Shown: positions 54,888 to 63,751, counted from the first letter of the stretch. The stretch: DNA of 64,000 nucleotides from Maribacter zhoushanensis (GCF_029350975.1 NZ_JARKMR010000001.1:682001-746000); one strand, 5' to 3'. Notes: generated by a model from the sequence alone, not told the origin. A program made the numbers and translations.

Positions 54888-55250
54888 ATGAAGCAGTTGA
54901 CAAAAGCAGAGGAAGAAGTAATGATCGTATTGTGGGAATTACAGAAATGTAACGTAGCATCGATCATAGAAAAATTACCGGAGCCAAAACCGGCTTATAA
55001 TACCGTTTCTACTATTGTAAGAATTCTAGAAAGTAAGGGTTTTGTAGATCATGAACAGCTAGGTAAAGGGTATTTGTATTTTCCATTGGTACAGAAATCA
55101 GATTACAGTAATCAGTCCATCAACAAATTGGTAGACGGCTATTTTCAAGGTTCATTTAAAAGTATGGTGTCATTTTTTATGAAGAAGAATGATATGAGTC
55201 TGTCTGAATTAGAATCGGTACTAAATGAAATTAAAAAGGATAAACCATGA
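54888..55250 (+). CDS. BlaI/MecI/CopY-family repressor
   Basis: 120 residues. Winged helix with LTKAEEEVMIVLWELQKCNVA and PAYNTVSTIVRILESKGFV, then a dimerisation helix bundle (GYFQGSFKSMVSFFMKKND) at the C-terminus. The stop overlaps the start of the M56 peptidase gene by 4 bp. By family knowledge it represses its own operon and is released by cleavage through the M56 partner. Repeated dyads lie directly upstream. Confidence 0.95.
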   Translation: MKQLTKAEEEVMIVLWELQKCNVASIIEKLPEPKPAYNTVSTIVRILESKGFVDHEQLGKGYLYFPLVQKSDYSNQSINKLVDGYFQGSFKSMVSFFMKKNDMSLSELESVLNEIKKDKP

Positions 55251-56713
55251 TACAATATATTTTGGAGTGCATTGCCTTTCAACTTCTTTTCTTAGTTATT
55301 TATGATTTTTTTCTAAAGAAGGAAACTTTTTTTCAATGGAATAGGGTGTATTTAATGGGAACCTTTGTTTTGTCCTTGATTTTACCTTGGATAAAAATAG
55401 AAGCTTTTAAGCAGCAAGTGCCACAAACGTTTGCCCAATACCCAGAGTATCTATGGGAATTACAAAATACAGGTGTTGCAGTGCAGGTTCAAGAATCATC
55501 GGGTTGGAATTTTACATGGCAAGAAGGAATTTTTTATGGCGGAATGTTAGTGGCGTTAGTACTATTCGTATTAAAAATTAGACAATTATATATCTTGAGA
55601 AAGAGTGGGGAAAAGGTTACATACCCCTTGTTTACACAAATAGTAATAACAAATAGCAACATTGCATTTTCATTCTTAAAGTCCATTTTTATTGGGGATA
55701 AAGTATTGAAAATGAAGCATGATACCATAATTGCCCATGAATTGGTACATATAAAACAAGGGCATACGTACGATTTGTTGTTCTTTGAGCTGATGCGAAT
55801 AGTTGGCTGGTTTAATCCGTTAGTGTACGTGTATCAAAATCGTATTTCAGAATTACATGAATTTATTGCCGATGCTCAAGTATCAAAAGAGCATAAATCA
55901 GATCATTATGAGCAGTTATTAGCTCAGGTTTTTCAGACCGAACATATATCATTCATCAATCAATTTTTTAGACAATCATTAATCAAAAAACGAATAATCA
56001 TGTTACAAAAATCAAAATCAAAAAAAGTTTGGCAGTTGAAGTATTTATTGCTAGTCCCAATGGTGTTAGTGATGTTGTTATATACCAGTTGCGAGATGTC
56101 ACCAAAATCAGAAAGTGACGAATCTATAAATGCTACTTCACTATCTGCAAGTAAAGATGTTCCTTACGCCGTTGTGGAGGAAGCTCCAATTTTTCCTGGC
56201 TGTGAAGATGTAGTTGATAAAAGAGCCTGCTTCAATGAAAAAATACAGCAACATATTGGCAAATATTTCAAATACCCACAGGCTGCTCAAGATGCTAATA
56301 TAGAGGGGCGTGTAAATACTATGTTCGTCATTTCTTCTGAGGGTGAAATTGAAAACATTAAAATGCGTGGTCCAGATAAATTGTTAGAAGACGAGGTGGA
56401 ACGCATTGTGAAACTATTACCAAAAATGACTCCAGGAATGCAGTCTGGGAAAGCGGTTAATGTGCCTTTTTCGATTCCTGTTCAGTTTAAATTACAAGAT
56501 GATAATATTGCAAATATGGTTTCCGAAATTACAAACGAAAGTGAGTTAGAACCTATGTATTATGTTGATGATATAAAAATAACTAAACTAGAAATGGAAG
56601 CTATTGATCCAAATACTATAGAAAGTATTTTTATTCTTAAAGATCAAAAAGCAATAGATACATATGGTGAGGAGGGTAGAAATGGAGTAGTTGAAATTAG
56701 AATTAAAAAGTAA
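55247..56713 (+). CDS. M56 (BlaR1-like) metallopeptidase with TonB C-terminal domain
   Basis: 488 residues. Membrane segments at the N-terminus (FQLLFLVIYDFFL, VYLMGTFVLSLILPW) and around residues 100-115 and 265-280. The zinc site HELVH (His164-Glu165-His168) lies between them. The periplasmic C-terminus contains a TonB-C domain (YPQAAQDANIEGRVNTMFVIS) and ends in a beta segment resembling a TonB plug piece (IESIFILKDQKAIDTYG). It probably senses an envelope signal and cleaves the BlaI repressor. There is no beta-lactamase gene nearby, so antibiotic sensing is not implied. Confidence 0.92.
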   Translation: MIQYILECIAFQLLFLVIYDFFLKKETFFQWNRVYLMGTFVLSLILPWIKIEAFKQQVPQTFAQYPEYLWELQNTGVAVQVQESSGWNFTWQEGIFYGGMLVALVLFVLKIRQLYILRKSGEKVTYPLFTQIVITNSNIAFSFLKSIFIGDKVLKMKHDTIIAHELVHIKQGHTYDLLFFELMRIVGWFNPLVYVYQNRISELHEFIADAQVSKEHKSDHYEQLLAQVFQTEHISFINQFFRQSLIKKRIIMLQKSKSKKVWQLKYLLLVPMVLVMLLYTSCEMSPKSESDESINATSLSASKDVPYAVVEEAPIFPGCEDVVDKRACFNEKIQQHIGKYFKYPQAAQDANIEGRVNTMFVISSEGEIENIKMRGPDKLLEDEVERIVKLLPKMTPGMQSGKAVNVPFSIPVQFKLQDDNIANMVSEITNESELEPMYYVDDIKITKLEMEAIDPNTIESIFILKDQKAIDTYGEEGRNGVVEIRIKK

Positions 56714-56716
56714 TAA

Positions 56717-57855
56717 GTGAAGCACCTTATTTTTTCGATACTACTATTGTTAATGTTTACAGCCGAAGCGCAATCTTCGGCTTTAGCTGTTGCAGATAGT
56801 TTATACATCATTGGTAATTATTCAAAAGCGATTAATGCGTATTCGAAGGTTGGCGGACTTACTGCTGCACTTCAGATAGCAAGAAGTTATAACGCCGTTG
56901 GCAATTATGAGAAAGCTATTACCCAATACCAATATGTAGTTGAAGAAGATGTTGAAAATCAACTCGCACAATTTGAACTTGGAAAATTATTGCTAAAAGT
57001 AAATAGGTTCGAAGAAGCAAAATCTGTTTTTACAAATTTGTCTAATCTCAATACGACTAACCCTGAGTTTCAGTTTTATTTGGGGGAAGCAAATCGTCAT
57101 TTAGAATTAACAGATGAAAGTTTAAAACAATATAAAAAAGCAATTAAATTAGATAGTACACATCTTAGAAGCTTGTTTCAGCTTGCAAAGCATTACACTA
57201 TTAAACAAGAGCGCGACAATGCATTAACGTATATTTTAAAAGGATTGAATTATTATGAGAATGATGTATCACTCATAAATTTGCATGCATTGGTACTATT
57301 CAATGATGCTCAGTTTGAAAAAGCTATTCCTTTATTTGAACGGGTATTGGAGCTTTGGGAGGATAAAAATTATGTGTATGATAAATTAGCCTTTTCATAC
57401 AACAAGAATTGGGAGTTTCATAAAGCGAAAGAAGCCTATAATATTTTATTAAAAAGAGATGATACCAATTCACAAACCTATTTTGACCTTGCCGGTGTTT
57501 ATCAGAAAGAAAATAAAATTGACAGCGCGAAGATTTTCATTAATAAAGCAATGGCAGTTCAAAAACCGATTTTCGCGAATGGTTATAATCAATTGGCATA
57601 TATTGCCCGTGAGCAAAAAGATTTTAAAAACGCATTCAAATTATTTGAAAGGCACATAAAGAAGATTCATCTGATGCGCGTACCTATTTCAATATGGCTA
57701 CAACATACGATCAGTTTGGCAAGGACTTGAAGAAGAAATTAGGCTATTATCAGAATTTTTTGAAGGATTATCCGAATCAGCATCCGTACTATTATGAAAC
57801 TGCCAAAAAACGTATTTCTGAGTTAAAGGAAGAAATCCATTTTGCTAAAGATTAA
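56717..57855 (+). pseudogene. TPR-repeat protein gene with a single-base frameshift near 57658
   Basis: The first frame (GTG start at 56717) gives 337 residues with a signal peptide (HLIFSILLLLMFTAEAQ) and about eight TPRs, but ends in a non-TPR tail after LFERHIK. Moving to the frame that begins at 57658 (KEDSSDARTYFNMATTYDQF) restores TPR-like sequence for 65 more codons to a stop at 57855. One missing A in the A-run at 57658-57660 explains it. It is either a sequencing error, a recent mutation, or programmed slippage. It lies 3 bp after the M56 gene in the operon, so it is probably an exported partner of that signalling system. Confidence 0.75.
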
Positions 57856-57897
57856 ACTCCTTAAAAAAATCGTAATTTCACTTGTAGAACAGGTGTA

Positions 57898-58374
57898 ATG
57901 AAACGAGTTGTATTTTTTCTTTCGATAATACTGATAAGTTCATGTTCGTTCTTTGAGTCTAAACAAAAAAGAACACAAGAACTTATTGATGAAGAATTAC
58001 GCCATTTGGACTGGAACAGTGTAGATTCTTACCCGTTCTTTTACACTTGTGATGAAGCGGTTACCAAAGAACAGCAGAAAATTTGTTTTGAAGAGACATT
58101 AATCTCCCATTTTCAAGAAACCTTAAATGATTTTGAGTTTACACTAACCGATAAGGAAAGTGAAACTGTTGAGGTCATTTTTGTTATTGATACCCTTGGT
58201 CAAATTAAGGTCGACAATATTTACAAAAATGCGCTAGTATTAAATCAAATGCCAGAATTTGATGGCGTTATAACCCAAAGCTTAAAGAATCTTCCTAAAC
58301 TTGCACCCGCTTTAAAAAGAGGAATTCCGGTGAATACCAAATACCGTATTCCTGTTCAATTAAATACAAACTAA
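57898..58374 (+). CDS. TonB C-terminal-like lipoprotein
   Basis: 158 residues. Lipoprotein signal VVFFLSIILISSCSFF (Cys16). The mature part resembles a TonB-C domain (VEVIFVIDTLGQIKVDN, LPKLAPALKRGIPVNTKYRIPVQL), as in the C-terminus of the M56 protein two genes upstream. The N-terminal half has CDEAVTKEQQKICFEE with two Cys, again similar to that protein. It may have arisen by duplication of the M56 protein's tail and may act as a partner of it (inference). It starts 42 bp after the frameshifted TPR gene and ends 5 bp before ruvC. Confidence 0.8.
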   Translation: MKRVVFFLSIILISSCSFFESKQKRTQELIDEELRHLDWNSVDSYPFFYTCDEAVTKEQQKICFEETLISHFQETLNDFEFTLTDKESETVEVIFVIDTLGQIKVDNIYKNALVLNQMPEFDGVITQSLKNLPKLAPALKRGIPVNTKYRIPVQLNTN

Positions 58375-58379
58375 GCATA

Positions 58380-58937
58380 TTGGCGAACGAAAAAATAATA
58401 TTGGGTATTGACCCCGGTACTACTATTATGGGTTTCGGACTCATAAAAGTAGTGGGAAAAAAGATGGAGTTTATTCAAATGAACGAATTGCTCCTTCAAA
58501 AATATAGCGACCCATACACAAAGCTAAAGCTCATTTTTGAGCGTACCATAGAACTCATAGATACCTATCACCCAGATGAGATTGCTATTGAAGCGCCTTT
58601 CTTTGGTAAGAATGTACAGTCTATGTTAAAGCTAGGTCGTGCACAAGGTGTTGCTATGGCTGCAGGGTTGTCACGCCAAATACCCATAACAGAATATCTT
58701 CCTAAAAAGATTAAAATGGCGGTTACAGGTAATGGTAACGCTAGTAAAGAACAAGTGGCTAGAATGCTACAAAGTGTATTAGGATTAAAAACACTTCCAA
58801 AAAATCTAGATAGTACTGACGGACTAGCTGCTGCCGTTTGCCATTTTTATAATCAAGGTAGAATTGATGTTGTTGGTAAAAGCTACTCTGGCTGGGATGC
58901 TTTCGTAAAGCAGAATGAGAAACGAGTTAAGAAGTAG
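58380..58937 (+). CDS. ruvC: Holliday junction endodeoxyribonuclease RuvC
   Basis: 185 residues from a TTG start. Catalytic acids: Asp11 in LGIDPGTTIMG, Glu in EIAIEAPFFGKN, and the C-terminal pair in LDSTDGLAAAVCHF. It resolves Holliday junctions made by RuvAB. The start lies 5 bp after the TonB-C lipoprotein gene, suggesting read-through from the blaI operon. Confidence 0.96.
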   Translation: MANEKIILGIDPGTTIMGFGLIKVVGKKMEFIQMNELLLQKYSDPYTKLKLIFERTIELIDTYHPDEIAIEAPFFGKNVQSMLKLGRAQGVAMAAGLSRQIPITEYLPKKIKMAVTGNGNASKEQVARMLQSVLGLKTLPKNLDSTDGLAAAVCHFYNQGRIDVVGKSYSGWDAFVKQNEKRVKK

Positions 58938-58954
58938 GGTTCAGTTGACAGTAT

Positions 58955-59433
58955 CAGTTTTCAGTTAGCAGTAACAGTAACAGTAACAGTAATAAGTAAA
59001 ATGTTTTATGCAATTTCAGGATTTATTGGCTTATAAGAAGTCTTTTGCGCTTGCCATGAAGATATTTCATGCTTCAAAAAACTTTCCTAAAGAGGAGAAA
59101 TATTCTTTGACTGACCAAATTAGACGTTCGTCTAGAAGTGTAAGCGCTAATATTGTAGAATCTTATCGAAAAAGAAGTTATCCTAAGCACTTTATAAGTA
59201 AGTTGACAGATAGCGACGCGGAAAATTCAGAAACTCAAACCTGGCTAGAGTTTGCATTTAAATGTGACTATATTGACCAAATAACATTTAATGATTTTAT
59301 AAAAGATAGTGAAGAAGTTGGTAAGCTGTTAAACTATATGATTAATAACCCAAGTAAATTTGGTTCAAACTAATAACTGTAAACTTTTTACTGGTATTGC
59401 CTACTGAATACTGGTACTGCCCACTGAAAACTG
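58955..59433. mobile_element. Small inverted-repeat-bounded insert carrying a four-helix-bundle gene
   Basis: CAGTTTTCAGT at 58955-58965 is the perfect complement of ACTGAAAACTG at 59423-59433. Further imperfect copies of TACTG/CAGTA words run inwards from both ends, including an (AACAGT)-type tract at 58968-58992. Between them is one gene (59008-59373). The segment separates ruvC and hemW. No transposase is present, so movement would depend on outside factors; the label mobile is an inference. Confidence 0.5.
59008..59373 (+). CDS. Four-helix-bundle protein (S23/IVS-encoded family)
   Basis: 121 residues, all-helical. The family pattern is clear: FQDLLAYKKSFALAMKIFH, FPKEEKYSLTDQIRRSSRSVSANIVESYRK, and SDAENSETQTWLEFAF. 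This family was first found in 23S rRNA intervening sequences and is related to Avd of retroelements. Here it sits in an intergenic spot between ruvC and hemW, enclosed by inverted repeats. It is basic and may bind nucleic acid; a defined function is not known. A further 70-80 bp of low-complexity DNA lies on each side. Confidence 0.9.
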   Translation: MQFQDLLAYKKSFALAMKIFHASKNFPKEEKYSLTDQIRRSSRSVSANIVESYRKRSYPKHFISKLTDSDAENSETQTWLEFAFKCDYIDQITFNDFIKDSEEVGKLLNYMINNPSKFGSN

Positions 59434-59445
59434 AAAACTAAAAAT

Positions 59446-60579
59446 ATGTCCGGAATTTACATCCACATCCCATTTTGCAAGCAGGCTTGTCATTATTGCG
59501 ACTTTCACTTCTCTACTACTATGGGGAAGAAAGAAGCGATGGTAGATGCGTTATGCAAGGAGATAAAACTTCGTAAAGCCGAGTTTTCTGGGGAAACTGT
59601 AGCTACCATTTATTTTGGTGGTGGTACCCCTTCAGTTTTAGAAACTTCGGAAATTGCGCAGTTGATAGGTAAGGTCCATGAATATTATGATGTTATAGAC
59701 AATCCGGAGATTACGTTAGAGGCGAATCCTGATGATTTATCCGAAGAGAAAATACTGCAGCTGGCAACTAGCCCAATAAACCGATTAAGTATTGGGATTC
59801 AATCTTTTTTTGAGGAGGATTTAAAGTTGATGAACAGAGCGCATAATGCTCTGGAAGCCGAAAAGTGTTTGCAATTGGCAAGCGCACATTTCGATAATAT
59901 TTCCATTGACTTAATTTACGGCATGCCCAATATGACTCTAGAGCGTTGGAAGCAAAATATTGATAAAGCACTTAGTTTCGGTATACCACATATTTCTAGT
60001 TATGCCTTGACGGTAGAACCTAAAACGGCTCTGGCTAAATTTGTTGATGACGGATTGATTACTCCCGCAACCGACGAGGAAGCACAACAGCATTTTAACT
60101 TGCTGAACGAAATATTACTTGCTGAGGGGTTTGATTGTTATGAAATATCCAATTTTGGAAAACCTGGGCATTACTCTAAAAATAATTCCGCTTATTGGCA
60201 GCAGAAAAAATATATAGGTATTGGTCCGTCTGCACATTCTTTTGATGGTGTGCAACGTGGATGGAATATCAACAATAATCCAAAGTATATAAAATCCATT
60301 GAACAAAACATTTTACCTATGGAGGTTGAGGTGCTTTCTTCGACGGATAAATATAATGAATACGTGATGACCGGACTGCGGACTATCTGGGGAGTATCGT
60401 TGGCTAGAATTGCGACTGATTTTGGACCTAAATACAAAGAGTACGTACTACTGCAAGCCGATAAATTTATAGAAGAGCATTTGCTTTTTGTAGATGGTGA
60501 CATCTTAAAAACTACTAAAAAAGGGATGTTTTTAGCAGACGGCATTGCTGCCGATTTGTTTATGGTGAATTTGAAATAA
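59446..60579 (+). CDS. hemW: Radical SAM family heme chaperone HemW
   Basis: 377 residues. Radical SAM cluster YIHIPFCKQACHYCDFHF with Cys11, Cys15 and Cys18, followed by YFGGGTPSVLE, RLSIGIQSFFEEDL and the C-terminal HemN-like domain (YEISNFGKPGHYSKNN, GIGPSAHSF). HemW inserts heme into respiratory proteins; such proteins are often misnamed coproporphyrinogen oxidase. It is monocistronic after the inverted-repeat insert. Confidence 0.94.
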   Translation: MSGIYIHIPFCKQACHYCDFHFSTTMGKKEAMVDALCKEIKLRKAEFSGETVATIYFGGGTPSVLETSEIAQLIGKVHEYYDVIDNPEITLEANPDDLSEEKILQLATSPINRLSIGIQSFFEEDLKLMNRAHNALEAEKCLQLASAHFDNISIDLIYGMPNMTLERWKQNIDKALSFGIPHISSYALTVEPKTALAKFVDDGLITPATDEEAQQHFNLLNEILLAEGFDCYEISNFGKPGHYSKNNSAYWQQKKYIGIGPSAHSFDGVQRGWNINNNPKYIKSIEQNILPMEVEVLSSTDKYNEYVMTGLRTIWGVSLARIATDFGPKYKEYVLLQADKFIEEHLLFVDGDILKTTKKGMFLADGIAADLFMVNLK

Positions 60580-60591
60580 CATATAAGGCAC

Positions 60592-61915
60592 TGTCAGTTC
60601 GAGTGATTTTTTATTGAAGTGAAACGGAAATGAAAAATTGTATCGAGAACAGGTTTTGGAACACGAGAGCTTCTCGATACAAATTTCCTCGTGCCTCAAA
60701 AATTCACTCGAAGTGACATGGTTATAATAAATTAAGAAGGTGAAATAAAACGCATTGTCAGTTCGAGTGTTTTCTGCAAGAAAATGTATCGAGAACAGGT
60801 TTGGAACACGAATCCCTCTCGCTTTTAAGAAAATTTCTTTTTTGCAAGATTTGGTAATTCGTCATATTTTCCAGCAATAAGCGCTCTTTTCTTTGCTTGT
60901 GACCATTTTTTAATGCGTTTTTCGGTTTCAATTGCTATGTTTGGATTGGTGAATTCGCAATAAAAGACGAGTGTAACTGGTTTTCTTTTACTTGTGTAAC
61001 TGTCCTTATATTTTCCTGTTTGGTGCGATTCTAATCTTTGAGTAAGGTTAGAAGTTATCCCTGTGTAAAAAGTGCTGTCGGCACATTTCAATATGTAGAC
61101 GTAGTAATTTATCACTTTTCCAATTTACGATTTAGATTGTAACCGACGAGTTCTCGATACAAATTTCCTCGTGCCTCGGAAATTCACTCGAAGTGACATG
61201 GTAACATTATATTAAGAAGGTGAAATAAAACGTGTTGTCAGTTCGAGTGTTTTCTGCAAGAAAATGTATCGAGAACAGGTTTTGGAACACGCGAGCTTCT
61301 CGATAAAAATTTCCTCGTTCCTCAAAAATTCACTCGAAGTGACATAGTAACATTAAATTAAGAAGGTGAAACAAAACGAATTGTCAGTTCGAGTGATTTT
61401 TTATTGAAGAGAAACGGAAATAATAAATTGTATCGAGAACAGGTTCGAAACACACGAGCTTCTCGATACAAATCTCTTCGTTCCACAGCAATTCACTCGA
61501 AGTAAAATGGTTACAATAAATTAAGAAGGTGAAATAAAACACATTGTCAGTTCGAGTGGTTTTTTTATTGAAGAGACACGGAAATGAAAAATTGTATCGA
61601 GAACAGGTTTGGAACACGCGAGCTTCTCGATACAAATTTCCTCGTACCTCGTAAATTCACTCGAAGTGACATGGTAACATTATATTAAGAAGGTGAAATA
61701 AAACGTGTTGTCAGTTCGAGTGTTTTCTGCAAGAAAATGTATCGAGAACAGGTTTTGGAACACGCGAGCTTCTCGATAAAAATTTCCTCGTTCCTCAAAA
61801 ATTCACTCGAAGTGACATAGTAACATTAAATTAAGAAGGTGAAACAAAACGAATTGTCAGTTCGAGTGTTTTCTGCAAGAAAATGTATCGAGAACAGGTT
61901 TGGAATACGATAACT
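60592..61915. repeat. Array of seven imperfect palindromic repeats
   Basis: Each unit (~110-130 bp) has outer arms TGTCAGTTCGAGTG and CACTCGAAGTGACA and inner arms TGTATCGAGAAC and CTTCTCGATACA, so each can fold into a nested hairpin. Units start near 60592, 60756 (split by a gene), 61236, 61382, 61545, 61709 and 61855 (left half only). They are separated by a conserved spacer (AATTAAGAAGGTGAAA). Two forms exist: long (TTTTTTATTGAAG insert; units 1, 4, 5) and short (TTTTCTGCAAGAAAA; units 2, 3, 6, 7). The 61201-61380 segment recurs at 61674-61853, a 473-bp higher-order duplication. Confidence 0.9.
60825..61115 (-). CDS. GIY-YIG nuclease-family protein nested in a palindromic repeat
   Basis: 96 residues, a complete UPF0213-like single-domain GIY-YIG protein: YYVYILKCADSTFYTGITSN, the conserved RLESHQTGKYKDSYTSKRKP, and Glu in ETEKRIKKWSQAKKRALI. 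The left half of repeat unit 2 ends at 60810 and the right half resumes at about 61147, so the gene and little else (336 bp) interrupt one unit. Proteins of this group are presumed DNA-nicking enzymes of unknown role. The placement suggests targeting to the repeat sequence (inference). Confidence 0.88.
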   Translation of the reverse strand: MINYYVYILKCADSTFYTGITSNLTQRLESHQTGKYKDSYTSKRKPVTLVFYCEFTNPNIAIETEKRIKKWSQAKKRALIAGKYDELPNLAKKKFS

Positions 61916-62005
61916 GCCCTCTTCTATTATCCTTTCTTCATATACCCACAAAAAGTTGTAATTTTCTTATTTCAAAGATTACCATCTAAACTGAGGTTAA
62001 AAACA

Positions 62006-62752
62006 ATGAAAACTACCATAACCCATAATGCTAACCAATATCAAATTAACCTATCTAAACCGTTAGATATTTCAATACCGATCACCAGTAAAAAGGATAA
62101 TGTAAACGCATGGTATGTTGACGCGCCTAAGATGGAGCCACATCGTGAAAAAGGTTTTGTTGGGAGCATTCCGGCAGGTTCTAGTACTAATTTTTATGAT
62201 ATTTCATTTAATCCGCACGCGCATGGTACGCATACGGAATGTGTGGGGCATATATCAAAAGAGCATCAATCTGTAAATCAGTATTTAAAGCAGTTTTTCT
62301 TTTTGGCTGAGGTTATTACCGTTACACCAATAGAACAAAAAGGAGATTTGGTAATTACCAAAGATGAACTAGAAAATGCAGTAGGTAGTAAAACACCAAC
62401 AGCACTGGTCATAAGAACGCTACCTAATACGGCATCTAAATTAAAAAGACAATATTCACATACTAATCCGCCATACATTTTAGAAGATGCAATGGTTTTT
62501 ATTCGAGAATTGGGTGTTGAACATTTATTGATAGATCTACCATCTGTTGACAAAGAAAGAGACAATGGTGAACTATTGGCACACAAAGCATTTTGGAATT
62601 TTAATGGTGAGGTTAGGCTTGGGGCAACCATTACAGAATTTATTTTTGTGCCTGATACCGTTATTGATGGAACTTACTTTTTAAACTTACAGGTGGCACC
62701 ATTTGAAAATGATGCCAGCCCAAGTAGACCGGTGCTTTATAAATTTGAGTAA
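62006..62752 (+). CDS. Cyclase family protein (kynurenine formamidase-like)
   Basis: 248 residues from the ATG at 62006; an in-frame ATG at 61883 lies within the last repeat and was rejected. The metal motif is HAHGTHTECVGH, a variant of the family's HxGTHxDxPxH with Glu for Asp and Val-Gly for x-Pro. Other regions: LDISIPITSKKDNVNAWYVD and LLIDLPSVDKERD. Family members hydrolyse formylkynurenine or related amides; the substrate here is uncertain given the altered motif. The next gene starts 2 bp after its stop. Confidence 0.85.
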   Translation: MKTTITHNANQYQINLSKPLDISIPITSKKDNVNAWYVDAPKMEPHREKGFVGSIPAGSSTNFYDISFNPHAHGTHTECVGHISKEHQSVNQYLKQFFFLAEVITVTPIEQKGDLVITKDELENAVGSKTPTALVIRTLPNTASKLKRQYSHTNPPYILEDAMVFIRELGVEHLLIDLPSVDKERDNGELLAHKAFWNFNGEVRLGATITEFIFVPDTVIDGTYFLNLQVAPFENDASPSRPVLYKFE

Positions 62753-62754
62753 TT

Positions 62755-63114
62755 ATGAAAAATCTTTTAAAATTAGAGGAATTGGCATTGTTGATTCTAG
62801 GTATTTTTATGTTTGGTTTGTTAGGTTATCAATGGTGGTGGTTACCGGTTTTAATATTGACCCCAGATATATCTATGCTAGGTTACTTATTGGGAGCTAG
62901 GGTTGGTGCTGTGTGCTACAATATTTTTCATCATAGAGGTTTTGCAATCCTTTTATACTTTGTAGGCATCTATTTAATGTTGCCCGTAGTTCAATTAATA
63001 GGTACAATTCTTTTTATACATACGGCTATGGACCGTATCTTTGGCTACGGACTCAAATATGATAAAGGGTTTAAGTTTACGCATTTAGGTGAAATAGGAA
63101 ATAACAATGGATAA
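62755..63114 (+). CDS. DUF4260 domain-containing membrane protein
   Basis: 119 residues, four membrane segments (LEELALLILGIFMFG, WWLPVLILTPDISMLGYLLG, AILLYFVGIYLMLPVVQLIG). LTPDISMLGYLLGARVGA and the C-terminal DRIFGYGLKYDKGFKFTHLG are the DUF4260 hallmarks. Function unknown. It overlaps the following DUF4230 gene by 8 bp and starts 2 bp after the cyclase stop. Confidence 0.93.
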   Translation: MKNLLKLEELALLILGIFMFGLLGYQWWWLPVLILTPDISMLGYLLGARVGAVCYNIFHHRGFAILLYFVGIYLMLPVVQLIGTILFIHTAMDRIFGYGLKYDKGFKFTHLGEIGNNNG

Positions 63115-63727
63115 TATTTTTGATACCATTCTTGGTCTGGTTTTAGGCGCTATTGGCATGTATTGGCTTTTTAATTTTTTTAAAGGCAAAAAAAGAAAAG
63201 AGATTACAATACACCAATCTTCGGTGTTGTTAGAAAAGATGAAAAGCGTTTGCAAACTAATATCTGTAGAAGGGGAATTTGCAGAAATCTACCAGTATGA
63301 AAACGTAAAGGATTTCATGAGTTTGGTAAGTAGTAAAAAGAAGGCTTTGGTGGTTATTAAAGCTAAAGCACATATTGGTTATGACTTAAGCAAACTTTTA
63401 ATGCATGCCGATGAGAAAAAGAAAACGATAGTACTTGATAATTTCCCGCAACCAGAGGTATTGAGCATTGAGCCAGAGTTGGAGTTTTATGATATTAAAA
63501 GTGGCTTTTTTAACTTTTTTGCGCCAGATGATCTTACAAAACTAAATGCCGAAGCAAAAACTCATATTAAAGAAAAAATACCTGAAAGCGGATTAATGGA
63601 TACCGCTAGAAAAGAAGCGTTACAGAGCGTTTTAATAATGGAGAAAATTGTGGAGACTATTGGGTGGACATTAGATTACTCCGCTCTTGAAATTCCTCAA
63701 AAACAAATTGACTTACTCGAAGAATAA
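63107..63727 (+). CDS. DUF4230 domain-containing protein
   Basis: 206 residues. One N-terminal membrane anchor (DTILGLVLGAIGMYWLFNFF), then the DUF4230 domain (VCKLISVEGEFAEIYQYEN, KKALVVIKAKAHIGYDLSKL, LEFYDIKSGFFNFFAPDDLTKLN). Probably envelope-facing; function unknown. It overlaps the DUF4260 gene by 8 bp, so the two are co-translated. Confidence 0.9.
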   Translation: MDNIFDTILGLVLGAIGMYWLFNFFKGKKRKEITIHQSSVLLEKMKSVCKLISVEGEFAEIYQYENVKDFMSLVSSKKKALVVIKAKAHIGYDLSKLLMHADEKKKTIVLDNFPQPEVLSIEPELEFYDIKSGFFNFFAPDDLTKLNAEAKTHIKEKIPESGLMDTARKEALQSVLIMEKIVETIGWTLDYSALEIPQKQIDLLEE

Positions 63728-63751
63728 TAACAAACAACTAAAAAAATAAAA

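Noticed and set aside
55247-56713. Beta-lactam resistance locus
   Set aside because: There is a BlaI/M56 pair but no beta-lactamase or penicillin-binding protein gene, and the M56 protein carries a TonB-C tail instead of a penicillin-binding sensor.
56717-57855. Two separate genes for the TPR region
   Set aside because: The 3' piece has no start of its own and continues the TPR pattern in the shifted frame, so one frameshifted gene is the simpler reading.
61384-61635. Minus-strand ORF of 83 codons in the repeat array
   Set aside because: It is the translation of successive palindromic repeat units; the same words recur in it at the repeat period.
60592-61915. CRISPR array
   Set aside because: Units are over 100 bp, internally palindromic and separated by a conserved spacer rather than by unique spacers; there are no cas genes.
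61883-62005. Upstream ATG extension of the cyclase gene
   Set aside because: The extension reads through the last partial repeat unit and low-homology DNA; the family start matches the ATG at 62006.
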